DNA of 53,016 nt from an uncultured Tateyamaria sp. (GCA_905480645.1 CAJQRC010000031.1:1-53016); one strand, 5' to 3'. Positions 35,797 through 46,169 are shown, numbered from the stretch's first letter. Notes: generated by a model from the letters alone, not told the origin. Made by a program: numbers and translations.

Positions 35797-36319
35797 TCTT
35801 ACCTAAATAAATTTGGTCTGTCTAAGGCGTATTGTTAAACCCATTCTGGGTACTGGCTGCAAAAATTTCTTTATATTTTCTATACTATAAGAGGTTATCA
35901 ATTTGGTTTTTGAACTTTTATAGTTTATTATATATTAGAGAATAAGCCGTTTGAGGCGAGCTTTGTAATCAAAGGTTATGGCCAGGTTCGATAATTTTGA
36001 GCGTGATACTACATCTTTTAAATCATTAACGGACTCAGAAGCGTTGGGTTAAATTCTGTGTTATTTGACGCATCTAAACCGTATTCATTAAATGTGATCG
36101 GTAATAAATATAATTTGTAATTTTTCATCGTTAGACGTTTTATACTAAAATGGTAACAAGGGAGTTTTCTTGAACGGTAATCTCAGTTCATGCGACATTT
36201 CGTATTGAATTGGCCTCTTGTCAGACAAAATCCACAAGATATAGTCCTAGCATGGAAATAGGGGCAGGGCAGCACGCTTTGACGCCAATGGTAAACCAAG
36301 CGAGGTTGGATGTACTTTT
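35797..36319. other. Gene-poor region upstream of the HNH gene
   Basis: This is a stretch of 523 AT-rich bases. The only hint of coding is a 24-codon frame at 35978-36052 (MARFDNFERDTTSFK and onward) behind AAAGG. It is too short to call. No RNA gene, terminator or repeat was recognised. Confidence 0.4.
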
Positions 36320-36904
36320 ATGGACGGCGATTTCAGAATGGAATTTGTGCGGAAATCAACTGGGCTAGAACATCACCCAGCATTAGTTTTAAACGCTGAC
36401 TATCGTCCGTTAAGTTATTACCCTTTATCGCTCTGGTCATGGCAGGAAGCTGTCAAGGCAGCATGGCTAGATAGGGTTGATATAGTCGCGGAGTATGACG
36501 AAGTTGTCCGCTCGCCCAGTACAGAAATCCGCATACCGTCGGTGGTGGTGTTGAAAGACTATGTTAAACCTCAAAAACGAGTAGCATTTACCCGTTTTAA
36601 CTTATTTCTGAGAGATGAATTTTGTTGTCAGTATTGCGGTGCTACAGGAGATTTGACATTTGACCATGTAGTGCCGCGTTCTAACGGTGGTGTGACAAGT
36701 TGGCAGAATGTTGTTGCGGCATGTAGTCCTTGTAATCTGCGGAAAGGGGCAAAAACGTTGCATCGCACAGGTCTAGTTTTGCGAAAGCCTCCGCGTCAAC
36801 CAGGAGCGGAAGAACTGCGTAATATGGGGCGTAAATTTCCACCCAATCATTTACATGACAGTTGGATAGACTTTCTGTACTGGGATGCTGAACTAGAGGC
36901 ATAA
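36320..36904 (+). CDS. HNH endonuclease
   Basis: The 194-residue protein has an N-terminal domain (ALVLNADYRPLSYYPLSLWSWQEAVKAAW) and an HNH motif with zinc-binding cysteines: FCCQYCG, LTFDHVVPRSNGG, SWQNVVAACSPCNLRKG. This solitary HNH family is widespread in Alphaproteobacteria and other bacteria as a single chromosomal gene, with no confirmed role. ATG 36338 (MEFVRKST) is an alternative start. No restriction or toxin partner is adjacent. Confidence 0.92.
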   Translation: MDGDFRMEFVRKSTGLEHHPALVLNADYRPLSYYPLSLWSWQEAVKAAWLDRVDIVAEYDEVVRSPSTEIRIPSVVVLKDYVKPQKRVAFTRFNLFLRDEFCCQYCGATGDLTFDHVVPRSNGGVTSWQNVVAACSPCNLRKGAKTLHRTGLVLRKPPRQPGAEELRNMGRKFPPNHLHDSWIDFLYWDAELEA

Positions 36905-36958
36905 AAATTTAATCTTATCATCATCGATCCACAAAGCAATTTACAAGTAAACTAGTAG

Positions 36959-37741
36959 TTAGGCTGCGATTTCAATCCAAACTGGAACATGATCTGAAGG
37001 TTTTTCCTCGCCACGGACAGATTTATCAATATTACACTCTAACAACATGTCTGCACAGGCTGGGCTTAACAAGAAATGGTCTATTCGGATGCCAATATCG
37101 CGGTTCCAAGAGCCTGCTTGATAATCCCAAAAAGAATAGTGACCAGGGCCAGAGGTGCGGGCTCGGAAAGCTTCGGTCAGCCCAAGGTTGAGTAGTCTGC
37201 GGAAGGCAGTCCGTGATTCCAGCCTGAATAGAGCGTCTTCCCGCCACGATTCTGGTTGTTTGGCATCTTCTGCTTGAGGTATAATGTTATAGTCACCAGT
37301 CATCAGAAATGGGATTTCGCTTGCGAGGAGACTTTTGGCTCGAGCGTGCAATCGTTCCATCCATGCAAGCTTATAATCATATTTTGGACCGGGGACAGGG
37401 TTACCATTGGGCAAATAAAGTCCGCAGACCCTGACTGCTTCAACGTCTCCAATTACCGTTGCTTCAATGAACCTTGCTTGTTCATCGGCAATGTCTCCAG
37501 GGAGGCCCCTGGTAACATCTTCGAGTGGAAGCTTTGATAATATTGCAACGCCGTTAAATGATTTTTGACCATGTGTTTCGACGTTATATCCTCTGTCTTC
37601 AAAAATTTCAGTTGGAAAGTTTTCGTCAATTGATTTAATCTCTTGCAGCAAGACTACGTCTGGGTTTGCCACATCTAACCAACGGGGCAATGCATCAATC
37701 CGTGCTTTTATTCCATTAATATTAAATGTGGCAATCTTCAT
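36959..37741 (-). CDS. xthA: Exodeoxyribonuclease III
   Basis: This is the AP endonuclease and 3'-5' exonuclease of base-excision repair. MKIATFNINGIKARIDAL at 37741 is the family N-terminus, so the longer reading from 37819 is dropped. Catalytic segments are LLQEIKS (Glu), LMTGDYNIIPQ, RIDHFLLSP and KPSDHVPVWIEI. The length of 260 residues is normal. It lies 34 bases after erpA on the same strand. Confidence 0.95.
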   Translation of the reverse strand: MKIATFNINGIKARIDALPRWLDVANPDVVLLQEIKSIDENFPTEIFEDRGYNVETHGQKSFNGVAILSKLPLEDVTRGLPGDIADEQARFIEATVIGDVEAVRVCGLYLPNGNPVPGPKYDYKLAWMERLHARAKSLLASEIPFLMTGDYNIIPQAEDAKQPESWREDALFRLESRTAFRRLLNLGLTEAFRARTSGPGHYSFWDYQAGSWNRDIGIRIDHFLLSPACADMLLECNIDKSVRGEEKPSDHVPVWIEIAA

Positions 37742-37775
37742 TCCATATACTTTCAGTTTGGTGAGTAGCTTTCTA

Positions 37776-38111
37776 TCACATTGAGAATGAAGTTCCACAT
37801 CCGCATGAACTGGTAGCATTTGGATTTTCTATTATAAAACGGGCTCCTATTAACTCTTCTGAAAAATCGATAACGGCGTTGGACAGAAAAGGCAGGGAAA
37901 TTGTGTCGACCACAACTTTTTGGCCTGATCCTTCCAGTATTAAGTCGCCATCCTTTGGGTAATCTAGTACAATTTCGTACTGAAAACCTGAACATCCACC
38001 GCCTTCAACAGCTACACGCAGGGCTTTGCCTTGGTCGGCGGCTTTGATTTCAGCTAATCTGTTGAATGCTCTCGGTGTTACGGTGGGTGGTAACTGCATA
38101 TTTTTCTCCAT
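37776..38111 (-). CDS. erpA: Iron-sulfur cluster insertion protein (ErpA/HesB type)
   Basis: This A-type carrier hands Fe-S clusters to target enzymes. The three conserved cysteines are C40 (GGGCSGFQYEI), C103 and C105 (SSCGCGTSF). The length of 111 residues is normal; MQLPPTV (residue 5) is a possible alternative start. Fe-S users such as IspG are encoded in the window. It is divergent from dgt and precedes xthA, an arrangement I recall from other Alphaproteobacteria. Confidence 0.94.
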   Translation of the reverse strand: MEKNMQLPPTVTPRAFNRLAEIKAADQGKALRVAVEGGGCSGFQYEIVLDYPKDGDLILEGSGQKVVVDTISLPFLSNAVIDFSEELIGARFIIENPNATSSCGCGTSFSM

Positions 38112-38173
38112 TGGACAACGGTTTTATTCTTGTCCCATATGCAATATATGAGCAGTTGTAACAGGCGACAAGG

Positions 38174-39322
38174 ATGATGCTAATGTCCGTACGTTATGCG
38201 TGTGATCCAACCAGCGCCAGAGGGCGGCGTTGGCAAGAAGATGAAGTCCCATTTAGATCCTGTTTTCAACGTGATCGTGATAGAATTATACATTCCTCAG
38301 CATTTCGGCGATTGAAACATAAGACGCAAGTCTTTGTTGAGCACGAGGGTGATTATTATCGCACAAGGTTAACTCATTCCATCGAAGTTGCACAAGTAGC
38401 TAGAACCTTAGCCATTGCTCTTAATTTAAATAACGAATTGGCGGAAGCCATTGCGTTGGCTCATGATTTGGGTCACCCGCCTTTCGGGCATACTGGTGAG
38501 GATGCTTTGAAGCAGTTGATGGCACCTTATGGTGGTTTTGATCATAATGCACAGGCAATTAAAATTGTGACAAGATTGGAGTGTCACTATGCTGATTTTG
38601 ATGGATTAAATTTGACTTGGGAGTGTTTGGAAGGGATCGCAAAACATAACGGACCTATAGTTGGTAAATTGCCCTTTGCATTGGCTGATTATAATATTGA
38701 ACATGATTTGGAACTAAACACTCATGCTAGTGCAGAGGCCCAAATAGCAGCGCTTTCTGACGACATTGCTTATAATAACCATGACTTGCATGATGGGATT
38801 CGTTCAGGTGTCTTTTTAGAAGAAGAATTAATGGTATTGCCGATTGTTGGACCAGCATATGCCGAAGTTGACGAGAAGTATCCAAATCTTGAGCCATCCC
38901 GGCGCACTCACGAAGCATTACGTCGTGTTTTTGCTCAAATGGTCAGTGATGTGGTGCTAGCTTCCAAATCAAACTTGGATACTAGCGGTGTACAATCTGT
39001 TGAAGATATTCGACACTTGGGGAGACCAGTGATCTGTTTTTCTGAAGAGCTTTTGGCAGGATTGCAGGAAATAAGAAAATTTTTATTTTATAATATGTAT
39101 AGAGCTCCCTCAGTGATGGCGAAACGAGAAGAGGTCTCAATAGTAGTTAATGGCTTGTTTCCACTGTTTATGGAAAAGCCACATCTTTTACCAGTTGATT
39201 GGTTGTCAAATATTGAAGCCAATGATCAAACATATTTAGCGCGAAGCGTCAGTGATTATATTTCTGGCATGACTGATCGTTTCGCTCTGCAAGAGTATGC
39301 ACGTCTCATCGCAATATATTAA
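38174..39322 (+). CDS. dgt: Deoxyguanosinetriphosphate triphosphohydrolase-like protein
   Basis: This HD-domain enzyme hydrolyses dNTPs to nucleosides and triphosphate. The metal ligands are in TRLTHSIEVAQVARTLA and AHDLGHPPFGHTGE, with a further Asp in LSDDIAYNNHDLHDG. The N-terminal SARGRRWQEDE and SSAFRRLKHKTQVF are typical of the type-2 subfamily. The length of 382 residues fits. It heads the alphaproteobacterial cluster dgt, argS, SPOR, nagZ, scpA, scpB. Confidence 0.94.
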   Translation: MMLMSVRYACDPTSARGRRWQEDEVPFRSCFQRDRDRIIHSSAFRRLKHKTQVFVEHEGDYYRTRLTHSIEVAQVARTLAIALNLNNELAEAIALAHDLGHPPFGHTGEDALKQLMAPYGGFDHNAQAIKIVTRLECHYADFDGLNLTWECLEGIAKHNGPIVGKLPFALADYNIEHDLELNTHASAEAQIAALSDDIAYNNHDLHDGIRSGVFLEEELMVLPIVGPAYAEVDEKYPNLEPSRRTHEALRRVFAQMVSDVVLASKSNLDTSGVQSVEDIRHLGRPVICFSEELLAGLQEIRKFLFYNMYRAPSVMAKREEVSIVVNGLFPLFMEKPHLLPVDWLSNIEANDQTYLARSVSDYISGMTDRFALQEYARLIAIY

Positions 39323-39503
39323 TTAGAAATTTTAAGGGCGTTAATACAATTTGAGAAGCATATTATGCTGTCGTTAATTTGGCACTCCGTATGTTGGCTT
39401 GAAAAACTATTACGCTTTAAGGCACAGGGTAGACCTTACAGTGGTGGTTGACCCGGTCCTTTGGCATGATAAACGCATTAAGAGTCTCTGTAAGGATCCC
39501 AAA

Positions 39504-41246
39504 ATGAACCTTTTTGCTGACATACGCGCGTTAGTGCTGAGTGATATAGTTGCTATGTCTAAGGCGAGTATTATTCCTAATGGATTGGCTACAAATAATG
39601 TTACAGTCGAGCCGCCGCGTGATGCTGCTCATGGTGACATGTCTACTAATGCAGCAATGGTACTAGCTAAACCTACCGGTATGAAGCCTCGGGAAATAGC
39701 TGAGGCTCTAGCAGAACGGCTTTTAAAGGATCCGCGTATTATTTCTGCAGAAGTGGCTGGCCCTGGCTTTCTTAATTTACGTCTTTCACCAGTGGTATGG
39801 CAGGGTCTGATAGCTGCTATTTTAGGGGCTGGGACTGCTTTTGGTCGGTCTAATATAGGGCAAGGCATAAAGGTTAACATTGAATTTGTCTCGGCCAATC
39901 CGACTGGACCGTTGCATGTCGGTCATACTCGGGGTGCTGTTTTTGGTGATGCGCTAGCTTCACTGCTGGACTTTGCAGGTTATGTCGTGACACGGGAATA
40001 CTATATCAATGATGGCGGTGCGCAGGTTGATGTGCTCGCTCGCTCTGTTTATTTGCGTTATCTGGAAGCGCATGGGCAACACGTGGCATTCCCCGATGGA
40101 ACGTATCCGGGAGATTATCTTATTGATGTCGGCGAGGCGTTAAAAGCTAAAGTGGGCAAGCTTTATGTTGGGAAAGGGGAAGATGTTTGGTTAAACGACA
40201 TCCGTAGCTTTGCAACTGACGCTATGATGAAGCTCATTAAAGCTGATTTAGCCGCGCTTGGAGTGAAAATGGACAAGTTTTTCTCCGAAAAATCACTTTA
40301 TAATACTGGTCTAATTGAGGCTGCATTGGAAAATCTTAGGGGTAGGGGACTGATATATGAGGGTGTGCTTGAGCCGCCTAAAGGCAAAAAACCAGATGAT
40401 TGGGAGCCACGTAAACAGACATTGTTTAGGTCAATAGAGCATGGGGACGATGTCGATCGGCCAGTAATGAAATCTGATGGTTCCTGGACCTACTTTGCCC
40501 CTGACATTGCCTATCACTATGATAAGGTTCAACGCGGTTATGATTTATTAATCGATATCTTTGGTGCTGACCATGGTGGTTACGTCAAACGTATGAAGGC
40601 CGCCGTTTCTGCCTTGTCAGGCGGAAAAGTGCCCCTAGAAATAAAGTTGACGCAACTAGTCAAACTTTTTAAAAATGGTGAACCTTTCAAAATGTCTAAA
40701 CGGTCTGGCACATTCGTCACACTGCGTGATGTTGTCGATCAAGTAGGTTCTGGCGTTACTCGCTTTCACATGTTGACCCGAAAAAATGATGCCCAACTTG
40801 ATTTTGATTTTGATAAAGTGTTGGAGCAAAGTCGTGAGAACCCAGTTTTTTATGTTCAGTATGCTTTGGCCCGGGTGTCTTCAGTTATAGATAAGGCAAT
40901 TGAGGCTGGTGTCTTGGTTGACAATAAGACCTTATCGGAATCAAATTTAAGCCTTTTGATCAATGAAGAAGAGCTGGCCCTTGCAGTCAAATTAGCAGAA
41001 TGGCCACGGCTGGTGGAAACAGCAGCTCGAGCAAATGAACCTCATCGGATTGCGTTTTATCTCTATGATCTGGCTGGAACTTTTCACAGTTTATGGAATA
41101 AAGGTAATGAATTGCCAGAGCTGCGGTTTTTGCAGGATGATTTAGTCACAAGTCAGGCAAAAATTGCGCTTGCGCGTGCTTGTGCCGTTGTAATTACGGC
41201 TGGCCTCGGTATTCTTGGAGTGGAAGCAGTCAAAGAGCTGCGTTAG
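39504..41246 (+). CDS. argS: Arginyl-tRNA synthetase
   Basis: This class I synthetase charges tRNA-Arg. The N-terminal additional domain starts at ATG 39504 ([11 protein letters not shown]) after AAGGA; a longer reading from 39399 lacks family likeness. The HIGH motif is in [19 protein letters not shown], the KMSKS-like loop is [13 protein letters not shown], and the anticodon-binding C-terminal helical domain ends in [12 protein letters not shown]. The length of 580 residues is normal. Confidence 0.97.
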   Translation: MNLFADIRALVLSDIVAMSKASIIPNGLATNNVTVEPPRDAAHGDMSTNAAMVLAKPTGMKPREIAEALAERLLKDPRIISAEVAGPGFLNLRLSPVVWQGLIAAILGAGTAFGRSNIGQGIKVNIEFVSANPTGPLHVGHTRGAVFGDALASLLDFAGYVVTREYYINDGGAQVDVLARSVYLRYLEAHGQHVAFPDGTYPGDYLIDVGEALKAKVGKLYVGKGEDVWLNDIRSFATDAMMKLIKADLAALGVKMDKFFSEKSLYNTGLIEAALENLRGRGLIYEGVLEPPKGKKPDDWEPRKQTLFRSIEHGDDVDRPVMKSDGSWTYFAPDIAYHYDKVQRGYDLLIDIFGADHGGYVKRMKAAVSALSGGKVPLEIKLTQLVKLFKNGEPFKMSKRSGTFVTLRDVVDQVGSGVTRFHMLTRKNDAQLDFDFDKVLEQSRENPVFYVQYALARVSSVIDKAIEAGVLVDNKTLSESNLSLLINEEELALAVKLAEWPRLVETAARANEPHRIAFYLYDLAGTFHSLWNKGNELPELRFLQDDLVTSQAKIALARACAVVITAGLGILGVEAVKELR

Positions 41247-41325
41247 CCCAATAAAAACGGGTGTACAGGCAATACTAATTTAGATGACCTGAGCGGGCAT
41301 GTATTCGCCAGGCAATGAGGCAGAA

Positions 41326-42288
41326 ATGGCAAATATACACTATAACCTTGAAGGTGGTAACTCTAGCTATTTGGCGCCAGAGGGCTATTATGCGCCTGCA
41401 ACAGGTGTTGATAATAATCTGGTTAAACCACTGAAACATATATCAAAAATTTCTGGTGCATTGCTTTCAATGGCTTTGCTGGCTGGTGTAAGCGTTTGGG
41501 GATATCAACTCATAATTCGTGATGTTTCTGGGATTCCAGTTGTCCGTGCGATTGAAAGTGAAATGCGGGTGCGCCCAGAAGAGCCAGGAGGACAGTTGGC
41601 TCGCAACATAGGTTTGGCAGTTAACGAAGTCGTGGGCGCAGGAGAGGCATCTGGTCCAGTAGACCAGATTGTTTTGGCTCCTCGTCCAACAGAATTATCT
41701 GAGGAAGACAAACCAATGGTTGCAGCTGTGCAACAGGTTCGAACACCAGACGGTGCAAATGGTTCTGTACCCAGCGCTTTGCCACCAGAGAATTTAGACG
41801 GTTTGGCGATTGTTCCGCCAGGCGACGATTTAATTTCTACAGCGATTGGTCAGGAGATAATAGCACCCATTCCAGCTTCTTTGACTATACTTGCACCTAC
41901 AAACATTTCAGGTGCTAGCCCTGTTCAATCCCTTCGCCCACAATTACGTCCTAAAACAGCTCCTAGTGTTGTGCTGCTGACCAACAACACAGCTATGAGT
42001 GGCTCTACTACAGAAATTGATCCAAGCGCATTACCCTCTGGAACCCATGTGGTGCAATTGGGTGCCTATAAGAGCGAAGAAATTGCACGGTTGGAGTGGG
42101 ATAAAAAGGTTGGGCGTTACGGTGAATATCTTCAAGGTAAAAACCGTGTAATTCAAAAAGCACAAAGTAGCGGCCGGACTTTCTATCGTCTTCGGGCACA
42201 GGGATTTACAGATAAAATCGATACGCGACTGTTTTGTTCAGCACTCGAAGTAGAAGGGGCTGAGTGCACACCTGTGGTGATCCGATGA
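41326..42288 (+). CDS. SPOR-domain membrane protein
   Basis: A membrane helix (about residues 43-62, ALLSMALLAGVSVWGY) is followed by a long Pro/Ala-rich periplasmic linker and a C-terminal SPOR domain (about 240-315, GTHVVQLGAYKSEEIARLEW to FYRLRAQGF), which binds denuded peptidoglycan at septa. GAGG five bases before ATG 41326 favours this start; ATG 41299 is an alternative. Its stop overlaps the nagZ start (ATGA). It may recruit or sense division-site peptidoglycan. Confidence 0.9.
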   Translation: MANIHYNLEGGNSSYLAPEGYYAPATGVDNNLVKPLKHISKISGALLSMALLAGVSVWGYQLIIRDVSGIPVVRAIESEMRVRPEEPGGQLARNIGLAVNEVVGAGEASGPVDQIVLAPRPTELSEEDKPMVAAVQQVRTPDGANGSVPSALPPENLDGLAIVPPGDDLISTAIGQEIIAPIPASLTILAPTNISGASPVQSLRPQLRPKTAPSVVLLTNNTAMSGSTTEIDPSALPSGTHVVQLGAYKSEEIARLEWDKKVGRYGEYLQGKNRVIQKAQSSGRTFYRLRAQGFTDKIDTRLFCSALEVEGAECTPVVIR

Positions 42289-43274
42289 ATTTTGGAGCAA
42301 CCATTCTAGGTGTGGATGGGGTGAGATTAACTAAGGACGAATTTACGTTTTTTCGCGATGCCGATCCATTTGGTTTCATTCTGTTTTCTCGTAATATAGA
42401 TACGCCAGATCAAGTTTATGGCTTGTGTTCAGAACTTCGCGATGCCGTAGGGCGGAATGCAATTATCACAATTGATCAAGAGGGCGGTCGGGTACAACGC
42501 TTAGGTGCACCTCATTGGCAAGAATGGTTACCGCCTCTCGATTTTATTCAATCCGCAGGTGATAATGCAGAACGGGCCATGTATCTTCGCTATCGTTTGA
42601 TTGCTTATGAACTTACACAATTAACTATAGATAGTAACTGTGCTCCTATGCTTGATGTTTTAGTTGCAGCAACACACGATTTTTTGCGTAACCGCTGTTA
42701 TGGCAGTTCCCCTTATGATATCAGTATACTGGGCCGTGCTGCTGCGAATGGTATGTTAGATGGTGGCGTTGTGCCTGTTATAAAGCACTTACCTGGCCAT
42801 GGTCGGGCTGCTCTTGATAGCCATTTTGCGTTGCCGCATGTTGATGTAAGTATCGAGATACTGCGGGAGGCGGACTTTGTACCGTTCCGAGCACTAGCCG
42901 ATCTTCCCATGGGTATGACAGCTCATGTTGTATATGAAGCAGTCGATGAAGAGCCAGCGACACTTTCATCAGAAATAATGCAATTAATCCGTGAAGATAT
43001 CGGTTTTGATGGATTAATAATGACCGATGATATCGGGATGAAAGCATTGACCGGGGGCGCGTCCCAAATTGTTACACGCGCTTTAGGGGCAGGATGTGAT
43101 GTTATTTTACATTGCAATGCGTCGTTGTCTGAACGGATTGAAACTGCCACGGCAGCTGGCAAGATGAATAGCAAGTCTCAAGCGCGTGCTGAAGCAGCCC
43201 GTGCGTCTGGCAGTTTTTTGAATAATATTGACAATACAGAATTGAGAGCCGAACTTGAAAGTCTTTTAGCATAA
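42285..43274 (+). CDS. nagZ: Beta-N-acetylhexosaminidase
   Basis: This GH3 enzyme removes GlcNAc from anhydro-muropeptides in peptidoglycan recycling in the cytoplasm. The substrate loop KHLPGHGRAALDSH (catalytic His) and the nucleophile aspartate in GLIMTDDIGMKAL are present, as is TIDQEGGRVQRL. The ATG at 42285 overlaps the SPOR gene stop, giving 329 residues. The family consensus KHFPGHG is KHLPGHG here, a conservative change. Confidence 0.95.
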   Translation: MNFGATILGVDGVRLTKDEFTFFRDADPFGFILFSRNIDTPDQVYGLCSELRDAVGRNAIITIDQEGGRVQRLGAPHWQEWLPPLDFIQSAGDNAERAMYLRYRLIAYELTQLTIDSNCAPMLDVLVAATHDFLRNRCYGSSPYDISILGRAAANGMLDGGVVPVIKHLPGHGRAALDSHFALPHVDVSIEILREADFVPFRALADLPMGMTAHVVYEAVDEEPATLSSEIMQLIREDIGFDGLIMTDDIGMKALTGGASQIVTRALGAGCDVILHCNASLSERIETATAAGKMNSKSQARAEAARASGSFLNNIDNTELRAELESLLA

Positions 43275-43281
43275 GCTGAAA

Positions 43282-44097
43282 ATGGGCGGACATATGGCTG
43301 AGGAACAATTTCAAGAAGACAAAATATCGGTTGCTGATCGCTTAGCTGCTGAGGCTTTAATTGTAGATGTTGAGGGATACGAAGGTCCTTTAGATTTGCT
43401 ATTGACCTTAGGTCGAACCCAAAAAGTTGATTTACGAAAAATCTCAATTTTACACTTGGCACAGCAATATTTGGTATTTGTAGAAAAAGCCAATCTTTTA
43501 CGCCTCGAATTAGCGGCTGACTATTTAGTTATGGCAGCTTGGTTGGCCTTTTTAAAATCTAGGCTGTTGCTGCCTCCAGACCCATTAGAGGATGGTCCTT
43601 CTGGTGAAGAATTAGCCGCTCATCTGGCCTTTCAACTTGAGCGCTTGCAGGCAATGCGTGATGTAGCTGCGCGATTGATGGCAAGAGACCAGTTGGGGCG
43701 GGATTTCTTTGCTCGTGGGCAATCTGAAACAGTCACGCGTGTTCGTAAGATTACCTATACTGCTAATTTATTAGATTTGATGCAGGGTTATGCGCGTATT
43801 CGAACTCGGGATGAATTTCGTCCCTTTGTTTTGGATAGAGATGCTGTTTTTACTATGGAACAAGCATTAGAAAGAATGCGAGGACTTATTGGGTATGCAG
43901 GTGAATGGACTGATATACTTAGCTACCTGCCCGAAGGATGGGAGACAGATCCGGTAAAACGGCGCTCAGCAACAGCAGCAACATTTGCTGCTTCTTTGGA
44001 ATTAGTAAAAGAGGGTCATATGGAAATGAGGCAATCAGAAGCGTTTGCTGCTATTCACCTTCGCAAGCGGGATGAGAAAATTGACAAAAGAGACTGA
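43282..44097 (+). CDS. scpA: Segregation and condensation protein A
   Basis: This is the kleisin subunit of the SMC-ScpAB condensin. The N-terminal SMC-binding helices start VEGYEGPLDLLLTLGRTQKVDLRKISI, followed by YLVMAAWLAFLKSRLLLPP. The C-terminal winged-helix region closes with ELVKEGHMEMRQSEAFAAIHLRK. The length of 271 residues is normal. MAEEQFQ at 43294 is an alternative start. It is seven bases after nagZ and overlaps scpB. Confidence 0.94.
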   Translation: MGGHMAEEQFQEDKISVADRLAAEALIVDVEGYEGPLDLLLTLGRTQKVDLRKISILHLAQQYLVFVEKANLLRLELAADYLVMAAWLAFLKSRLLLPPDPLEDGPSGEELAAHLAFQLERLQAMRDVAARLMARDQLGRDFFARGQSETVTRVRKITYTANLLDLMQGYARIRTRDEFRPFVLDRDAVFTMEQALERMRGLIGYAGEWTDILSYLPEGWETDPVKRRSATAATFAASLELVKEGHMEMRQSEAFAAIHLRKRDEKIDKRD

Positions 44098-44734
44098 AAA
44101 ATGCGAAGAAAGTCTTTTTTTTGCTCCGCTTATGGCAGAACAGGAACGTATGATAGAGGCAATATTATTTGCTACAGTGGCGCCGATTACTGTGCGTGAA
44201 TTAGGTTTGAGAATGCCACATGGTAGTGATCCAACTGAAGCTCTCTTACTTTTGCGAAAACGTTATGAGGGACGAGGTGTGCAAGTAGTGAAAGTTGGCG
44301 ATGGATGGGCAATCCGAACCGCTACAGACCTTGGATTTTTGATGCAAAAAGAAACGATGGAGACACGTAAGCTTAGCCGCGCTGCAATAGAGACGCTTGC
44401 AATTATCGCTTATCACCAACCTGTCACTCGTGCTGAAATAGAAGAAATTCGAGGTGTAAGTGTAAGTCGAGGTACTGTGGACCAATTAATTGAAATGGAA
44501 TGGGTTCGTTTTGGTCGTAGAAAAATGACACCGGGTAGACCAATTACATTTGTAGTTACGCAGGATTTTTTAGATCATTTTGGCCTTGAAAATGCTCGAG
44601 ATTTACCAGGCATTAAAGAACTTCGTTCAACAGGTTTATTAGAAAATCGGCCACTGGCTGGAGTTATGTCAGGGTCCGAAATAAACGAAGAGTATGAAAG
44701 CACTGAAGGTCAATCTGAGCTTTTTGAAGATTAA
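44072..44734 (+). CDS. scpB: Segregation and condensation protein B
   Basis: ScpB dimers bind the ScpA kleisin in the condensin complex. Two winged-helix domains are visible: QERMIEAILFATVAPITVRELGLRMP, then LSRAAIETLAIIAYHQPVTRAEIEEIRGVSV with the downstream GRPITFVVTQDFLDHFGL. The start is uncertain: ATG 44072 overlaps scpA by 26 bases, and ATG 44132 (MAEQERMIEA) matches the typical family N-terminus. The tatABC genes that I recall following scpB in other Alphaproteobacteria are absent here. Confidence 0.92.
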   Translation: MRKLTKETEKCEESLFFAPLMAEQERMIEAILFATVAPITVRELGLRMPHGSDPTEALLLLRKRYEGRGVQVVKVGDGWAIRTATDLGFLMQKETMETRKLSRAAIETLAIIAYHQPVTRAEIEEIRGVSVSRGTVDQLIEMEWVRFGRRKMTPGRPITFVVTQDFLDHFGLENARDLPGIKELRSTGLLENRPLAGVMSGSEINEEYESTEGQSELFED

Positions 44735-45014
44735 ATAGGTGACCGCTAAAATTTAATTTTTAGGCCTGTATGTCCTCTTTGAGATGTCCGGATTCTTTGT
44801 CTTTTAGAGACCCAAATGATTGCGATTTCAGAGCTGGAAAATATAGGGTTACAAATCTTAACTGGCGACTATTTTTTGTAAACAAATAACTTAATGGCAT
44901 GTAACTAATATTTTTGATGTTCCGTAACAAACTTAATAAAGATAAAATGACCTAAAAATAAGCCTATGTTTTATGTATTTTAAAGATTTATTAACCAGTT
45001 GTTTTGTTTACCGA

Positions 45015-46106
45015 TTATGATTTAAAGTGTTTTGAAAGTTTTAAACTCTGGCCTTGATAATTAGATGATATAGTTGAACCATAAAGTTGATTAGGCTGTT
45101 CACTCATTCTTTCATATATTAATCGGCCAACTATTTGTCCGTGCTCCAATACAAAAGGAGCTTCATGGCAACGCACTTCTAGAACACCGCGTGACCCAGA
45201 TCCACCAGCTGCATCGTGACCAAAGCCTGGATCGAAAAAGCCCGCATAGTGGACACGGAATTCTCCAACCATTGCTAGAAACGGGGCCATCTCAGCAGCG
45301 CAATCAGGTGGAATATGTACGGACTCACGGCTGACAAGAATGTAAAAGGCTCCTGGGTCGAGCACTATATAATCTTTTGTGGTGCGGAGTTCTTCCCAGA
45401 AATCAGTTGGATCATAGTGACCAATTTTGTCTAGATCTATAATACCCGTATGCGGCTTTGCTCTATATCCGACGAGAGTTGAACTTGATCGTCCTGATGA
45501 TTGAGAAAGCCTCAGATCTACCGAGAAACCGAGTCCTTGATCAATTACTGCCTCTCCATCCACTAATGGCGTTTTTTTGTGTAAAATCTTCAGTTCTGGA
45601 TCTGTTAGGATGGCTTGGCCAGATTTGAAACGAATTTGGTTTAAGCGCATTCCTGGTTTAACTAAAACAGAGAAAGACCTGGGGCAAATTTCGGCATAAA
45701 GTGGCCCGCAATATCCTAATGGAATACGGTCAAATTCGGTTCCGTTATCAGTAATAGTTCGAGTTAGTAGGTCTAGGCGTCCCGTCGAACTTTTGGCGTT
45801 GGCTACTGCTTGGATTGTATCTGTAAGGGCTAATTGCTCCATCAGTGGAACTACATAAACACAACCCTTTTCGAGCACTGCGCCTCCATCAAGGTCAAAT
45901 CGATGCATTTCAAATTCGCCCAAACGTTCCTTAACAGTTTGATCATTCCCTGTTAAAAAAGACGCGCGCACCCTGTAGGCTATTGTACCTAGCCTTAAAT
46001 CAAGGCTAGCTGGCTGGATTTGCTCCGGAATTATTGCTGTGTCAGCAATAATTTCTTTCCGCGTTATCATTTGAACTAATTGGGTATCTGAGATTACGCC
46101 GGTCAT
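45015..46106 (-). CDS. dcd: 2'-deoxycytidine 5'-triphosphate deaminase, long alphaproteobacterial form
   Basis: The enzyme deaminates dCTP to dUTP for dTTP synthesis. At 363 residues it is about twice the length of E. coli Dcd and belongs to the long form with two dUTPase-like halves. The first half starts GVISDTQLVQMI, IQPASLDLRLGTIAYRVRAS and SSTGRLDLLTRTI. The second has VLDPGAFYILVSRESVHIPP, GFFDPGFGHDAAGGSGSRGVLEV and PFVLEHGQIVGRLIYERM. The gene is dispersed from pyrimidine genes. It lies downstream of the tRNA-Pro gene on the same strand. Confidence 0.9.
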   Translation of the reverse strand: MTGVISDTQLVQMITRKEIIADTAIIPEQIQPASLDLRLGTIAYRVRASFLTGNDQTVKERLGEFEMHRFDLDGGAVLEKGCVYVVPLMEQLALTDTIQAVANAKSSTGRLDLLTRTITDNGTEFDRIPLGYCGPLYAEICPRSFSVLVKPGMRLNQIRFKSGQAILTDPELKILHKKTPLVDGEAVIDQGLGFSVDLRLSQSSGRSSSTLVGYRAKPHTGIIDLDKIGHYDPTDFWEELRTTKDYIVLDPGAFYILVSRESVHIPPDCAAEMAPFLAMVGEFRVHYAGFFDPGFGHDAAGGSGSRGVLEVRCHEAPFVLEHGQIVGRLIYERMSEQPNQLYGSTISSNYQGQSLKLSKHFKS

Positions 46107-46144
46107 ACCATTCCTTTTTGAATGCCATTGTCTATAGGGGTTTA

Positions 46145-46169
46145 ATAAAATGCCCCGTGGCGCTGAGGC
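46145..46169 (-). terminator. Probable terminator of tRNA-Pro
   Basis: On the minus strand, GCCTC (46169-46165) and GGGGC (46156-46152) form a five-pair stem with one G-T pair, followed by ATTTTATT. It lies about ten bases after the tRNA 3' end. The stem is modest but correctly placed. Confidence 0.55.
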
